A stretch of DNA of 52,988 bases from CAYOLL01 sp964404765 [NCBI: uncultured Gemmatimonadota bacterium] (GTDB lineage: Bacteria > 4572-55). Location: NCBI GenBank assembly GCA_964404765.1, contig CAYOLL010000023.1, forward strand, positions 1-52,988, given 5' to 3'. The position numbers and the translations under genes were made by a program. Positions 26,830 to 35,694 of this stretch are shown piece by piece; position 1 is the stretch's first letter; the number at the start of each line of letters is the position of its first letter. Below the pieces are notes generated by a model that ran no database searches, had not been told where the DNA came from, and saw nothing but the letters and a program-made list of their open reading frames with translations.

Positions 26830-29451
26830 ATGAAAAAATTCATATTAATTGGCCTGGCGTTGACCGTTTGTTTATTGGCAAAACCGGTCTTTGCCGATGT
26901 TCACCTGACGGCTAAACTAACCGTCAGCCAGGAAGTTCATGATGTCACGTCGGCGGCAAAAGGAACCGGCGTTTTTACGTTACACGGTAATGAATTGCGT
27001 TTTAGCGTGACGGTGGAAGGACTGAGCGGGCCCATCGTGGCGGCGCATTTTCACCATGCCCCGACCGGCCAAAACGGGAGCGTCGTCCATGGCATTATCG
27101 GCGATTTAAAAGGTAACACCGCGTACGGCGTATGGCGGGCCAGTGACGCCCAACCACTCACCCCGGAACTGATCGCCGCGCTGATGACGGGCCGCCTCTA
27201 TGTCAATGTCCACACCGCAAATTACCCCGGCGGCGAGGTTCGTGGCCAAATCGTTCCCAGCGACGGCACGGCCCTTTTTGCGCGTCTAACTCCCGAACAG
27301 GAAGCTCATGCCGTCACTGCGGAAGGCGCAGCCGGCACCGCCGCTTTCAGTTACGGGAATGGGGTCGGTTTAGCCTTTTATGTGACGGTAAACGGTCTGA
27401 GCGGTAACATCGCCGCCGCCCACATTCATGTTGCGGAAACAGGCGTCAGCGGCGGCGTGATTCGACCTTTGACAACCAGTTTTGCCGGTAACGCCGCTTA
27501 CGGTTTGTGGACTGCCGAAGATAATGAACCCTTAACCGCCGAGCGGGTTAGAGACTTGCTGTTGGGCAAGCTGTATATAAATGTGCATACAGGCACCAAT
27601 CCGGCAGGTGAACTGCGCGGCCAGATTTTACTCAACGGCGGTTGGGGTTTTACAGCCGCCATGGATACGACCCAGGAAAGTCATACCGTCAATTCGGGCG
27701 CGACCGCCACTGCCGTGTTGACCTATACTCCGGCTGGCCTGGTCTATCGGTTGACGGCGCAGGGTTTGAGCGGGGATATCGCCGGCGCGCATTTTCATGC
27801 GGCCCCGCCGGGAACCAACGGCAGCGTCATTCGTGCGATTACCGGCGATTTTGCCGGAATGACTGCCGCCGGGGTCTGGCTGCCTGGCGATGCTCAGCCG
27901 TTTGACCAGGCGCAAGTGGCAAACCTGTTATCGGGGAATCTGTACTTAAACATTCATACGTCCGCCTATCCGGCGGGAGAAATTCGCGGGCAGGTTTTAG
28001 CGGCAAAAGGAACCGTCTTTTCAGCCGAGTTGACCACGGCGCAAGAAGTCCAGGGGGTAACCGGCAACGCTCGCGGTACCGCTTATGTGGTCCTGAACGG
28101 TGATGTGGCTGCGTTCCGGATGACGGTGAACGGGCTGAGCGGCCCGATTCAAAACGCCCATTTTCACAAAGCCGCGATGGGTATTAACGGCGGGGTGGTT
28201 CGCGGCATTGCCGCCGACTTTGTGGGCCAGACCACTGCCGGCGTCTGGACAGGCAGCGACACCCAACCCCTGACCGCCGAGCTAATCCGTGATCTGCTAA
28301 TGTGCAATCTGTATCTGAACGTCCATACCCCGACAAATGGCGGCGGCGAGATTCGGGGCCAGGTTCTGCCCGCTGGCGGAACCGGCTTCTTTGCCAATAT
28401 GAGCGGCGCTCAAGACGGTCTGACAAACACCGCGGCAGGAACAGGGACATTTTTGCTCACCGGCGAAGGCCTGGTCTACGACGTGACCGTGACCGGGCTC
28501 AGCGATAATCTGACGGCGGCTCACTTTCATAAAGCCCCGGCCGGAATAAATGGGAGTGTGGTCCGCGCGCTGACGACTGATTTTAAGGGCAATACCGCGG
28601 CCGGCGTATGGCGTTGGAACGATCCCCAACCCTTGACAGCAGAACTGGTCAAAGATCTGCTGGCCGGCAACCTGTATGTCAACGTGCATACCGCCATGAA
28701 TCCGACCGGCGAAGTGCGCGGCCAGGTTTATCTAAACGGCGGGATCGGCGCAGCTGCGGTAATGACCGCCAATCAAGAAGTTCAATCCGTGACCAGCGCG
28801 GGCAAGGGCAGCGCCGCCCTGACGCTGACCGACCAGGGGATCGTCTTTAATGTGACCGTCAACGACTTAACCGGGACCATGGCCGCCGCCCACTTTCATC
28901 GCGCCCCTGTCGCCACCAACGGCGGGGTGGTGCGCCCCATTACCGCTGATTTTGACAGCCTGACGGCTTTTGGCGTCTGGACACCGGGGGACCCCAATGC
29001 GTTGACAACGGATTTGATCATCGCCTACCTGACCGAAGGACTCTACCTGAACGCCCATACTCAACAGTACCCGCAAGGGGAAATTCGGGGACAGATCAGC
29101 ACCAACGGCGTCCTGAAGCCGGAGGACCCCACTGACATTGACGACAGCGAAGCAAACGGCGCGGTCACAGGGTTTGCGCTCTTGCAGAATCAACCGAACC
29201 CGTTTAACCGGGCCACGCGTATTGCGTATGCTCTGCCCCGCAGCGCCCGGGTGACAATCGAAGTTTATAATATAGCCGGGCAAAAAATTCAAACCCTAGT
29301 GGATCAACCGATGGCCGCCGGTCAACATGAGACTGCCTGGGACGGTAAAAACGACGCAGGCCAAGCCGTGTCAAACGGCCTGTACTTTTATCGCTTGAAA
29401 GCGGATGCTGTTTTTACTTCGGAAACAAGAAGAGCGATATTATTAAAGTAA
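26830..29451 (+). CDS. Secreted protein with six CHRD repeats and C-terminal sorting domain
   Basis: This 873-residue protein has AAGGAG before ATG. A signal peptide (about 1-22) is followed by six CHRD repeats of about 122 residues each (about 23-765). Each has FSVTVEGLSG-like, AAHFHxAPxGxNGxVVR-like and LYVNVHTxxYPxGEIRGQ-like blocks, whose conserved histidines may bind metal or ligand. The C-terminus (about 785-873) is a FlgD-like sorting module (LLQNQPNPFNR, VEVYNIAGQKI, SNGLYFYRLK). CHRD domains occur in secreted and surface proteins of many phyla; function is mostly unknown. It follows another sorting-tagged protein in the same direction, 92 bp away. Confidence 0.9.
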   Translation: MKKFILIGLALTVCLLAKPVFADVHLTAKLTVSQEVHDVTSAAKGTGVFTLHGNELRFSVTVEGLSGPIVAAHFHHAPTGQNGSVVHGIIGDLKGNTAYGVWRASDAQPLTPELIAALMTGRLYVNVHTANYPGGEVRGQIVPSDGTALFARLTPEQEAHAVTAEGAAGTAAFSYGNGVGLAFYVTVNGLSGNIAAAHIHVAETGVSGGVIRPLTTSFAGNAAYGLWTAEDNEPLTAERVRDLLLGKLYINVHTGTNPAGELRGQILLNGGWGFTAAMDTTQESHTVNSGATATAVLTYTPAGLVYRLTAQGLSGDIAGAHFHAAPPGTNGSVIRAITGDFAGMTAAGVWLPGDAQPFDQAQVANLLSGNLYLNIHTSAYPAGEIRGQVLAAKGTVFSAELTTAQEVQGVTGNARGTAYVVLNGDVAAFRMTVNGLSGPIQNAHFHKAAMGINGGVVRGIAADFVGQTTAGVWTGSDTQPLTAELIRDLLMCNLYLNVHTPTNGGGEIRGQVLPAGGTGFFANMSGAQDGLTNTAAGTGTFLLTGEGLVYDVTVTGLSDNLTAAHFHKAPAGINGSVVRALTTDFKGNTAAGVWRWNDPQPLTAELVKDLLAGNLYVNVHTAMNPTGEVRGQVYLNGGIGAAAVMTANQEVQSVTSAGKGSAALTLTDQGIVFNVTVNDLTGTMAAAHFHRAPVATNGGVVRPITADFDSLTAFGVWTPGDPNALTTDLIIAYLTEGLYLNAHTQQYPQGEIRGQISTNGVLKPEDPTDIDDSEANGAVTGFALLQNQPNPFNRATRIAYALPRSARVTIEVYNIAGQKIQTLVDQPMAAGQHETAWDGKNDAGQAVSNGLYFYRLKADAVFTSETRRAILLK

Positions 29452-29457
29452 ATGGGG

Positions 29458-29651
29458 GCATGTTTCAAAACCGGGTATTTTCCGTCTAACAGGTTGATTG
29501 TCATTCCGGCATGTTTTAGCCGGAATCTATGCGCAAAATGGTATCAAGCGAAGCATCTTCATTCAAATTAGCATCACTACCCGCATAGAGTTCCCGATAA
29601 GGGCGCCGGAAATGGCAGTGATAAACTGTTAGACGGAAAATGAAACATGCC
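29458..29651. repeat. Nested fold-back element behind the CHRD gene
   Basis: Outer arms GGCATGTTTCA (29458-29468) and TGAAACATGCC (29641-29651) enclose perfect 15-bp arms TTTTCCGTCTAACAG (29478-29492) and CTGTTAGACGGAAAA (29626-29640). An imperfect inner pair has GTCATTCCGG and CTATGCG ends. A 9-base insertion in the left arm only (29469-29477) offsets the outer pair. The element starts seven bases after the stop of the CHRD gene, so the transcript would read into it. Confidence 0.7.
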
Positions 29652-29720
29652 AGCGTTTTCAATTATGCGAAAGAATTCGTAACCGATAACATTGTCTGTT
29701 AAAATTAAAAGGAGTTTTTC

Positions 29721-30395
29721 ATGAAATCTTATCTTGTCGCTTTAGTGATCGGACTCACGCTGGGAAGCTCGGCTTATGCCGACGAGTGCCGGGTTGACCC
29801 AAAACAAAAGAATGTAATCAAATTCTTGTCCGATGCGCCGATCGAAGATTTTGAAGGCGTGACCGATAAAGTTGACGGCTACGTAAAATGGGATGCGGAT
29901 GGACTTGAAAAAGCGCTGGAAATTGAGAAAATCGCCGAAAAGAGTGAGTTTTACTTTGAAGTCGATTTGGATGGGCTCGATACGGGCATTGGGTTGCGCA
30001 ATCGCCACATGCGCGAAAATTATTTGGAAACCGATAAGAAGCCAGAATATCGTTATACCCATTTTCAAGGTAAAATCACTAAAATCGAGCGGAAGCCACA
30101 GCCCGGAACCGAGGCGACGGCGTCCACAAACGAGTATCTGCTCCTAACCGAAGGTAAGTTTTTTGTTCACGGCGTCGAGCAGGATTATAAAATTCCCGTG
30201 ACAGTTACGGCATTAGCTGATAATATTTATAAAATCCATGTCGAATTTGAAGTGCCGATTTCTAAATTTGACATTAAGGTGCCATCGATCATGTTTTATA
30301 AGATTGACGAAAACATGCAACTGACCTTAGATTTTTTTGTTAAAAAAGTCACGGATACAAAACCGGCTGATACTAAGGAAGAACCCAAAAACTAA
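29721..30395 (+). CDS. YceI-family periplasmic protein
   Basis: This 224-residue protein has AAAAGGAG upstream. A signal peptide (about 1-20, ending SSAYA) precedes a YceI lipocalin-like barrel: VIKFLSDAPIEDFEG, FYFEVDLDGLDTGIGLRNRH, then RHMRENYLETDK for the family signature and KPEYRYTHFQGKI. The C-terminal tail is short, lysine/glutamate rich and probably disordered. YceI proteins bind isoprenoid-type lipids in the periplasm. It is 15 bp before the DUF5777 barrel gene, so the two are probably one operon. Confidence 0.85.
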   Translation: MKSYLVALVIGLTLGSSAYADECRVDPKQKNVIKFLSDAPIEDFEGVTDKVDGYVKWDADGLEKALEIEKIAEKSEFYFEVDLDGLDTGIGLRNRHMRENYLETDKKPEYRYTHFQGKITKIERKPQPGTEATASTNEYLLLTEGKFFVHGVEQDYKIPVTVTALADNIYKIHVEFEVPISKFDIKVPSIMFYKIDENMQLTLDFFVKKVTDTKPADTKEEPKN

Positions 30396-30410
30396 ACAAG
30401 GAGACCGATA

Positions 30411-31253
30411 TTGAAAGCGCATCTCAAAGTTGTAGCCTGCGCATTTTTTATACTGGCCGCACATTCCGTTGTTTGGGCGCAGAGTGCGCCCGGCTGGAAG
30501 CGGACGGAAGCAAAGCCAAGGGACCTGCAGCTATTTCATTCACCCCACGCTATCAATTTGCCAACCGCAGAGACATTGCAAAAAGGCGACTTTGAATTTG
30601 AGATTTCCCATCGCTTTGTGCCGCAAATTGATGACTCGGAGCAGCTTTTCGGTCTGGACGGGCCGGTCAACATGCGCTTTGCGCTGGGCTACGCGCCGTC
30701 CAACCGGATGATTGTCACGTTAGGCCGCAGTAATTACAATGATAACGTAGACTTGGCCGTCAAATATAAAGGGCTGCAAATTCATCACGCAAAGGCGCCC
30801 ATATTAGTAGCGCTGCAGGGCGGCGCGGCCTGGAATACAGCAGAAATCAGCGGGCGCGACAAGACCGACAGCAAAAACTTTCAGTACTTCGGCCAGGCGG
30901 TTATCAACACCCTCATCAGCAAAAAACTTGGGCTTGGGCTTGTGCCGTCCTATTTGCATAACACCGATATTTTGTGTGAATGCACGGAATCATCCGTCCT
31001 TATCGGCACGTACGCCCAAGTATATTTAGGCAAAATGTGGAGTGTGCTGGGCGAAGGCAATTTCACCGTTGATGGCCTCCGTGATCAATATGATTCCATG
31101 TCGTTTGGCCTTGAGTTAGAAACCGGTGGTCACTTTTTTAAACTTTTTTTGACAAACAACAACCGAATCAATCCGTCACAGTTTTTGGCTGGAGCAGACC
31201 TGGAGTCGGACTTGCGGCTTGGCTTTGTTATTACCCGCCTGCTGAAGCTTTAG
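30411..31253 (+). CDS. DUF5777-family outer-membrane beta-barrel protein
   Basis: This 280-residue protein is read from TTG 30411, which has AAGGAG upstream. A signal peptide (about 1-24, ending VVWAQ) precedes a beta-barrel with alternating hydrophobic strands: LPTAETLQKGDFEFEISHRF, FGLDGPVNMRFALGYAP, LGLGLVPSYLHN, DLESDLRLGFVITRLLKL. The aromatic/leucine end (ITRLLKL) fits an outer-membrane insertion signal. DUF5777 often travels with YceI and cytochromes in FCB genomes; here only YceI is present. Confidence 0.8.
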   Translation: MKAHLKVVACAFFILAAHSVVWAQSAPGWKRTEAKPRDLQLFHSPHAINLPTAETLQKGDFEFEISHRFVPQIDDSEQLFGLDGPVNMRFALGYAPSNRMIVTLGRSNYNDNVDLAVKYKGLQIHHAKAPILVALQGGAAWNTAEISGRDKTDSKNFQYFGQAVINTLISKKLGLGLVPSYLHNTDILCECTESSVLIGTYAQVYLGKMWSVLGEGNFTVDGLRDQYDSMSFGLELETGGHFFKLFLTNNNRINPSQFLAGADLESDLRLGFVITRLLKL

Positions 31254-31254
31254 T

Positions 31255-31382
31255 TATACTTTCACAGGGCATAATTTTTCACTTCGCCACGAAGCCACAA
31301 AGTCACGAAAAAAGCAAAAATAAAGGCTTTTCTTCGTGCCTTCGAGTCTTCGTGGCAAAACCTTGTGCCCGTTGAGAGTATA
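31255..31382. repeat. Imperfect inverted repeat, arms about 57-61 bp (CACGAAG family)
   Basis: Arms at about 31255-31315 and 31326-31382 pair imperfectly: TATACTTTCACAGGGCAT at the left end with GTGCCCGTTGAGAGTATA at the right, and several TTCGTG/CACGAA units inside. It begins directly behind the DUF5777 stop and could act as a terminator. A related CACGAAA...GGCACGAAA stretch is in the element at 11881-12183. Confidence 0.6.
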
Positions 31383-31473
31383 AGAATGCCAAAACTGAAA
31401 ATGATTTACGCCCAAAAACCCTAAAAGTATTTCAGCACCTTCATTTCAAACAACTTGCCGAGTGAAGTAATGC

Positions 31474-32778
31474 ATGTCTGAACCGGGATCAAAAATTTTA
31501 GTTGTAGACGATACACTCAGCATCCGCAAAATGCTGAATCTTTATTTGACGCGTAGCGGGCATAAAGTCGAAGAAGCCGATAATGGCCAGCGGGCATTGG
31601 AAGTAATGCGCACGTTTCAGCCGGACCTGATGATTCTGGACATCGCCATGCCGATAATGAATGGTCTGGAAACGCTGGAAAAAGTGCGGGAATTCGATTC
31701 GATTTTGCCGGTCATCATGGTGACGGCGAACGACTCGAAGGAAAACATTCGTAAAGCCTTGCACAGCGGGGCATTTGCATTTATTAGCAAACCGGTTAAG
31801 TTTGAAGAACTGGAGCGCTTAATACATGACGGTTTGCGGCGCCGTGAGATTGCGGATCTAAAGCAAAAAATAGCGGAATCGTCGCGCTTTATCGCGGTTG
31901 GCGAAATGGCCGGCCAAGTCGCCCATGAAGTCCTAAATCCCATTACCGCCGTCATGACCCGCATCGAAGAAATGGTCGAAACGACCCCGTCGCCCGAAGA
32001 GAGCGGCCTGCATTTAATCAGCGAAGTCGTTACCACCTGGCAAGATCATCATCAGCGCAGCGACTTAATCGACTATCTCATGCGGCCATCCGGGTTTACC
32101 GCCGGCCGAACATGCGCCGACGAAGATTTTGGCGACTTGTTAAACATTGTCAGCGAGTATATTGAGCGGGAAAATAATTATCGGGAAAACATGCTTTTCC
32201 TGCAAAAAGCGATTATGCGGATTATCAAGATTGTGGATAGTTTGCGCCGTTTATCCCGCACAAACAGTAATATGGCGGTCATTAGTATCAATGCTGTCGT
32301 AAACGAAACCCTGGAATTGCTCAACGACCAAATCCGCAAGCGCAATATCGAAGTGGTTCGCAATCTTGATCTGAATATTCCAGAAGTCTATGCCGACTTT
32401 GATGAAATGATTCAGGTTATCACCAATTTAACCAAAAATGCGATGCAGGCAATCGACAAAAATCGAAAGCCAGGCATTTTAAAATTCGACACGGGCTACA
32501 AAAACGACCGTATCGAACTTCGGATTACAGATAACGGTACGGGAATTCCGTTGGAGCTGCAAAAAATAAATTTTGACCGCACTTTTACCACCAAAGACGC
32601 CAGCGAAGGGACCGGGTTGGGATTAGGCATTAGCCGGCGGATCGTCCGCAAGTTTCATGGTGATGTGCAGTTGGAATGGAGCGAAGTCGGGCAGGGTACC
32701 CGCTTTTTAATCTGGCTGGCGCCCTATACCGGCGAAGCCAGACCCGAAGCCGGTGACGTAAATCTGACTTCTGAATAA
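31474..32778 (+). CDS. Receiver-histidine kinase protein
   Basis: This 434-residue cytoplasmic protein has no signal peptide or membrane helix. An N-terminal receiver (about 5-125) has VVDD (D12, D13), LILDIAMP-like MILDIAMP with phosphoacceptor D56, and VTAND. An unusual kinase core follows: DHp helix 1 with H151 in VAHEVLNPIT, then about 65 non-standard residues (DHHQRSDLIDYLMRPSGFT), then helix 2 (MRIIKIVDSLRRLSRTN). HATPase_c has NLTKNAMQAI, DNGTGIP and GTGLGLGISRR. The receiver upstream of the kinase suggests input by phosphorelay or a scaffold role. The next gene is a response regulator on the same strand. Confidence 0.88.
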   Translation: MSEPGSKILVVDDTLSIRKMLNLYLTRSGHKVEEADNGQRALEVMRTFQPDLMILDIAMPIMNGLETLEKVREFDSILPVIMVTANDSKENIRKALHSGAFAFISKPVKFEELERLIHDGLRRREIADLKQKIAESSRFIAVGEMAGQVAHEVLNPITAVMTRIEEMVETTPSPEESGLHLISEVVTTWQDHHQRSDLIDYLMRPSGFTAGRTCADEDFGDLLNIVSEYIERENNYRENMLFLQKAIMRIIKIVDSLRRLSRTNSNMAVISINAVVNETLELLNDQIRKRNIEVVRNLDLNIPEVYADFDEMIQVITNLTKNAMQAIDKNRKPGILKFDTGYKNDRIELRITDNGTGIPLELQKINFDRTFTTKDASEGTGLGLGISRRIVRKFHGDVQLEWSEVGQGTRFLIWLAPYTGEARPEAGDVNLTSE

Positions 32779-32820
32779 ACTTGACGACAACAGCTTTTAT
32801 GTATTATAATAAGTAATTGA

Positions 32821-32942
32821 CAGTCCGAAAATCGGGAATTTATTTAAGCGGCGTTCCTGAACGTCAAAATTCAAATTTCAAAAACTTCATGAAGCTTAGC
32901 GTCTTCGGGGCCTTTGTGGCTATGTACCCATTTTTCAGACTG
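32821..32942. repeat. Imperfect inverted repeat between kinase and regulator
   Basis: The arms are 32821-32836 (CAGTCCGAAAATCGGG) and 32927-32942 (CCCATTTTTCAGACTG), 13 of 16 positions pairing. An internal GTCTTCGGGGCCTTTGTGGC stretch resembles the CACGAAG-family repeat at 31255-31382. This looks like a degenerate member of that group. Confidence 0.4.
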
Positions 32943-32977
32943 CAGAATTCACTCTAAATCGTGAGGAAATTTACCGA

Positions 32978-33598
32978 ATGAATACTCGAATTCTATTGGT
33001 TGACGACGAAGATTATATCTTACAGTCCTATGCCAAAATTTTAACGCCCGAAGACGAGGAAAGTGCAACAGCCTCGGCGATGGCCAAGCGCAAAGGAAAA
33101 CAGGGTCAAAGCGGCGTCGCATTTCCGGAGTACAAGCTATACTTTGCGTACAGCGGTGAGGAAGCTGTTCGTATTCAGGAAGATGAACTGCGCTTTAACA
33201 ATAAGATTGCCGTAGCCTTTGTCGATATGAAAATGCCGGGCGGCATCGACGGCCTGGAGACGATCAAAGTCTTGCGCGAGCGCGACCCGGATATTCTGTG
33301 CGCAGTGGTGACGGCTTATACCGATCGCAGTATTTTGCAGATCAGCGCTGTTTTTAACTCGCCGGATGAGTGGATCTATTTTAATAAGCCCTTTAGCAAA
33401 GGCGAGTTGCAGCAGGCGGCTTTCCACTTAGTTTCATCGTATCGCCGGCGCGATCAAAATCGGCAGGCCGCGCAAATGATCGACAAATTGGTAAAGTCCT
33501 ATGTCAAGCAAAAGGATTTAATCAAAAAAGTGTATGACAGCATGTTACCGGACGAACAGTTGGAAAAAGTTGCCGGCTGGAGCAAATCCTTGATGTAG
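32978..33598 (+). CDS. Response regulator with inserted receiver loop and C-terminal helix
   Basis: This 206-residue protein has GAGGAAA ahead of the ATG. The receiver keeps D9/D10 (LLVDDED), phosphoacceptor D83 (FVDMKMPGG) and the switch residues (VVTAYTD, KPFSKGE). About 30 extra residues rich in K/E/S (EDEESATASAMAKRKGKQGQ) are inserted between the first helix and second strand. Residues 145-206 form a helical tail (IDKLVKSYVKQKDLIKKVYD) without a DNA-binding motif, so output is probably by protein-protein contact. It is probably paired with the receiver-kinase just upstream, 199 bp away. Confidence 0.8.
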   Translation: MNTRILLVDDEDYILQSYAKILTPEDEESATASAMAKRKGKQGQSGVAFPEYKLYFAYSGEEAVRIQEDELRFNNKIAVAFVDMKMPGGIDGLETIKVLRERDPDILCAVVTAYTDRSILQISAVFNSPDEWIYFNKPFSKGELQQAAFHLVSSYRRRDQNRQAAQMIDKLVKSYVKQKDLIKKVYDSMLPDEQLEKVAGWSKSLM

Positions 33599-33626
33599 AT
33601 GTAGGAATCGCAAAATTTATTTTGCC

Positions 33627-33662
33627 AAAAAAGCCCGTAAGCTTATGCTGCGGGCTTTTTTA
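33627..33662. terminator. Bidirectional intrinsic terminator overlapping a coding end
   Basis: Arms AAAAAAGCCCG (33627-33637) and CGGGCTTTTTT (33651-33661) form an 11-bp stem with T-tracts on both strands. It ends the response-regulator transcript. On the minus strand its stem also encodes the last codons of the glycosyltransferase (KKPAA), whose TAA lies in the loop. Confidence 0.85.
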
Positions 33663-34782
33663 TTGCCAATAGATCCTGATAAATTCGAATAACATTTTGC
33701 GCGGCGGTTTGCCAGGTCAGATGCATAACGCAAGCCGACGGAATTCGGTCGGGAAAACCGCGCCGCCATTCCGCCAAAATCAAATGCGCCCACTCCGCAG
33801 CCTGAAAATGATCTAAAAAGTATGGAGACGAGCCCAGAATTTCGGCTAATACGGCATTTTTATAGCAAAAGATTGGGCAACCGTGCCAAATGGCCTCAAA
33901 CGGGGTGAAGCCAAACCCTTCGTAGCCGGAAGCATTTGCAAAAAAAACAGCTTGCCGATAAAAACCGGGCAAATCCACCGTCGCGACCGAGGTCAGAATA
34001 TGGATATCGTCACGAAACGGTGAGCGCTCTCTGGCCGCTTGAACCGCCTCGTAGCCGTTTGCACGATGCCCAACGATGTAAAAGGGCAGCTTAAATAAAG
34101 GATCACGTCGCAAATAATTATAAACTTCAATTAAAAAAGGAATATTTTTACGCTTTTCGAGTGTGTTGACCGCCAACATGCCGGGACACGCCATCGGATT
34201 GGTGGAAAAGTTGCCCAGATGGTCAAGGCCCGGATAGACCGCTTCAATTTTTGCGGGAAATTCAGGAAAAATCCGCGCCACATCCTGCTGCGTCGCTTTG
34301 GAAATCGTCAGGATGCCGTCGGCTCTTTGCAAAAAATGGGGCATTCGCCAGTGAAAATAAGCCTGCTTTATGGCCGGGTATTGCGCCGGATGAAGCAGAA
34401 AACCCAAATCAAAAACATTGGTCAGCAGTCGATAAGATGGCGTGGCCGGCGGCGTCAAATAATGCATGGCATGGAACAAATCTACTTTGCTTTCCAGCAA
34501 AAGCCGTGGGAGTTGATATTCATAAAACCAAAGCAGGTGCGGCTTATGGTGGATTGGCCGGCACAGGATCGCGTCACCGGGCTGTGCAGCATTTTCAAAA
34601 AGTGATAAGTGCGTCGGCTTACAAAAAACGGTGACGGCAAAAGGGCGGTCGGCTTTCAACAGCGCGCGCGTGAGCTCGCAGATGTAGATGGCCGCCCCGG
34701 AAAAGTTGGCCGGCAGGCACAAACAATCCAGGCCAACCCGCGGACGGCGTAACTTGGCGGAATGAATCAGGATTTGAGCCAT
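33643..34782 (-). CDS. Glycosyltransferase family 4 (GT-B fold)
   Basis: This is a 379-residue protein if started at ATG 34782 (MAQILIHS). A TTG at 34815 is an alternative, and neither has a good ribosome binding site, consistent with translational coupling to the overlapping hydrolase gene. The N-lobe has FSGAAIYICELTRALL and the linker has NTLEKRKNIPFLIEVY. The donor-binding C-lobe has the FANASGYEGFGFTPFEAIWHGCPIFCY block with the conserved ExFGxxxxEA-type glutamates. Sugar and acceptor are unknown. It is the downstream gene of a two-gene minus-strand operon and is read into the terminator. Confidence 0.85.
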   Translation of the reverse strand: MAQILIHSAKLRRPRVGLDCLCLPANFSGAAIYICELTRALLKADRPFAVTVFCKPTHLSLFENAAQPGDAILCRPIHHKPHLLWFYEYQLPRLLLESKVDLFHAMHYLTPPATPSYRLLTNVFDLGFLLHPAQYPAIKQAYFHWRMPHFLQRADGILTISKATQQDVARIFPEFPAKIEAVYPGLDHLGNFSTNPMACPGMLAVNTLEKRKNIPFLIEVYNYLRRDPLFKLPFYIVGHRANGYEAVQAARERSPFRDDIHILTSVATVDLPGFYRQAVFFANASGYEGFGFTPFEAIWHGCPIFCYKNAVLAEILGSSPYFLDHFQAAEWAHLILAEWRRGFPDRIPSACVMHLTWQTAAQNVIRIYQDLLAIKKPAA

Positions 34783-35651
34783 TGGACGATGGCGGGAAAA
34801 TGATCGTGGATGCAATCTGGGTGGGTCAACATGTTGATATGACCGTAGTTGTGATGATTGCCAAAATTTTTACCGATTAGCCGTAGTTCGGCCCGGCGCG
34901 ATTCGCTTTCGTCCATCAATAGGCGCACGTCTGCGGGATGGCCGAGACACCGGTCGTTTATGGCCGCTACATATAGGATGGGCGGTAAATCTATCTTTTT
35001 GAGCATAGTGTGATAATCAAAGGCGTCGGAGCAGTCCTCCCAGGCATCGGCTTTAACCCAGGCTACGCAGTCACGCCAGGTTGCGGCGGACTCGCTGTCC
35101 GAGCCAATGCCATATCGCCTGGCATCCAAAAAGCCGTCTTTGCGGACTAACCATCGACAGACCCGATTCCAGACAATATCAATATATAATAAACGATGGA
35201 AGTTTTTGACCCGCACACGCCGTTTAGCGCCAAAGTATACGGCCTTGCGGACATTCCGGCACAAATGCGGGAATCGCGCCAGCGCCGCCGTCGCCAAAAC
35301 GCCGCCCCATGAATGGGCCATCCAGATCTGCGGCCGGTCGCCGCGTAGTTCCCGAATCTTTGCGGCACTGGCCGGAATATCCCCACAGATCAAGTCATAT
35401 TGCGTAAAACGGGATGCGCCGCTTGTTTTTGGCCGGCTTTCGCCGCGGCCGCGCAGATCAAGCACGTAGCAATCAAAGCCCTGGTCAGCCAGGTATGGCG
35501 CCAGCCCCTTACCGCTGTTGGAATAAAATATGCGCCCGTTCTCTACCTGTCCGTGGATCAGCAAAACCGGGTCGCCGTCGGCCTGACCGATGCGCTTTAT
35601 GTGCAGGGTATCGGAAGAGTTAAGCGATAAATAGATGGATTCGGTAATCAT
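34767..35651 (-). CDS. Alpha/beta hydrolase
   Basis: This 294-residue protein has an oxyanion-loop HGQ in PVLLIHGQVENG and a nucleophile elbow MAHSWGGV, which differs from the usual GxSxG by alanine at the first position. The acid is in NDRCLGHP and the catalytic His in YGHINML. Length and order fit the lipase/esterase-like alpha/beta-hydrolase fold, with a lid insertion at about 140-200. The substrate is unknown. The ATG has no clear site, and the stop overlaps the next gene's start by 16 bases, so the two are coupled. Confidence 0.8.
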   Translation of the reverse strand: MITESIYLSLNSSDTLHIKRIGQADGDPVLLIHGQVENGRIFYSNSGKGLAPYLADQGFDCYVLDLRGRGESRPKTSGASRFTQYDLICGDIPASAAKIRELRGDRPQIWMAHSWGGVLATAALARFPHLCRNVRKAVYFGAKRRVRVKNFHRLLYIDIVWNRVCRWLVRKDGFLDARRYGIGSDSESAATWRDCVAWVKADAWEDCSDAFDYHTMLKKIDLPPILYVAAINDRCLGHPADVRLLMDESESRRAELRLIGKNFGNHHNYGHINMLTHPDCIHDHFPAIVQWLKS

Positions 35652-35694
35652 AGTATACCCAATGTCATTAAGTTAAGGACAGCCGACCCATATA

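Noticed and set aside
31255-31382. Considered as a CRISPR-like array because of repeated TTCGTG words
   Set aside because: The words are in inverted, not direct, order and have no regular spacers; it is an inverted repeat.
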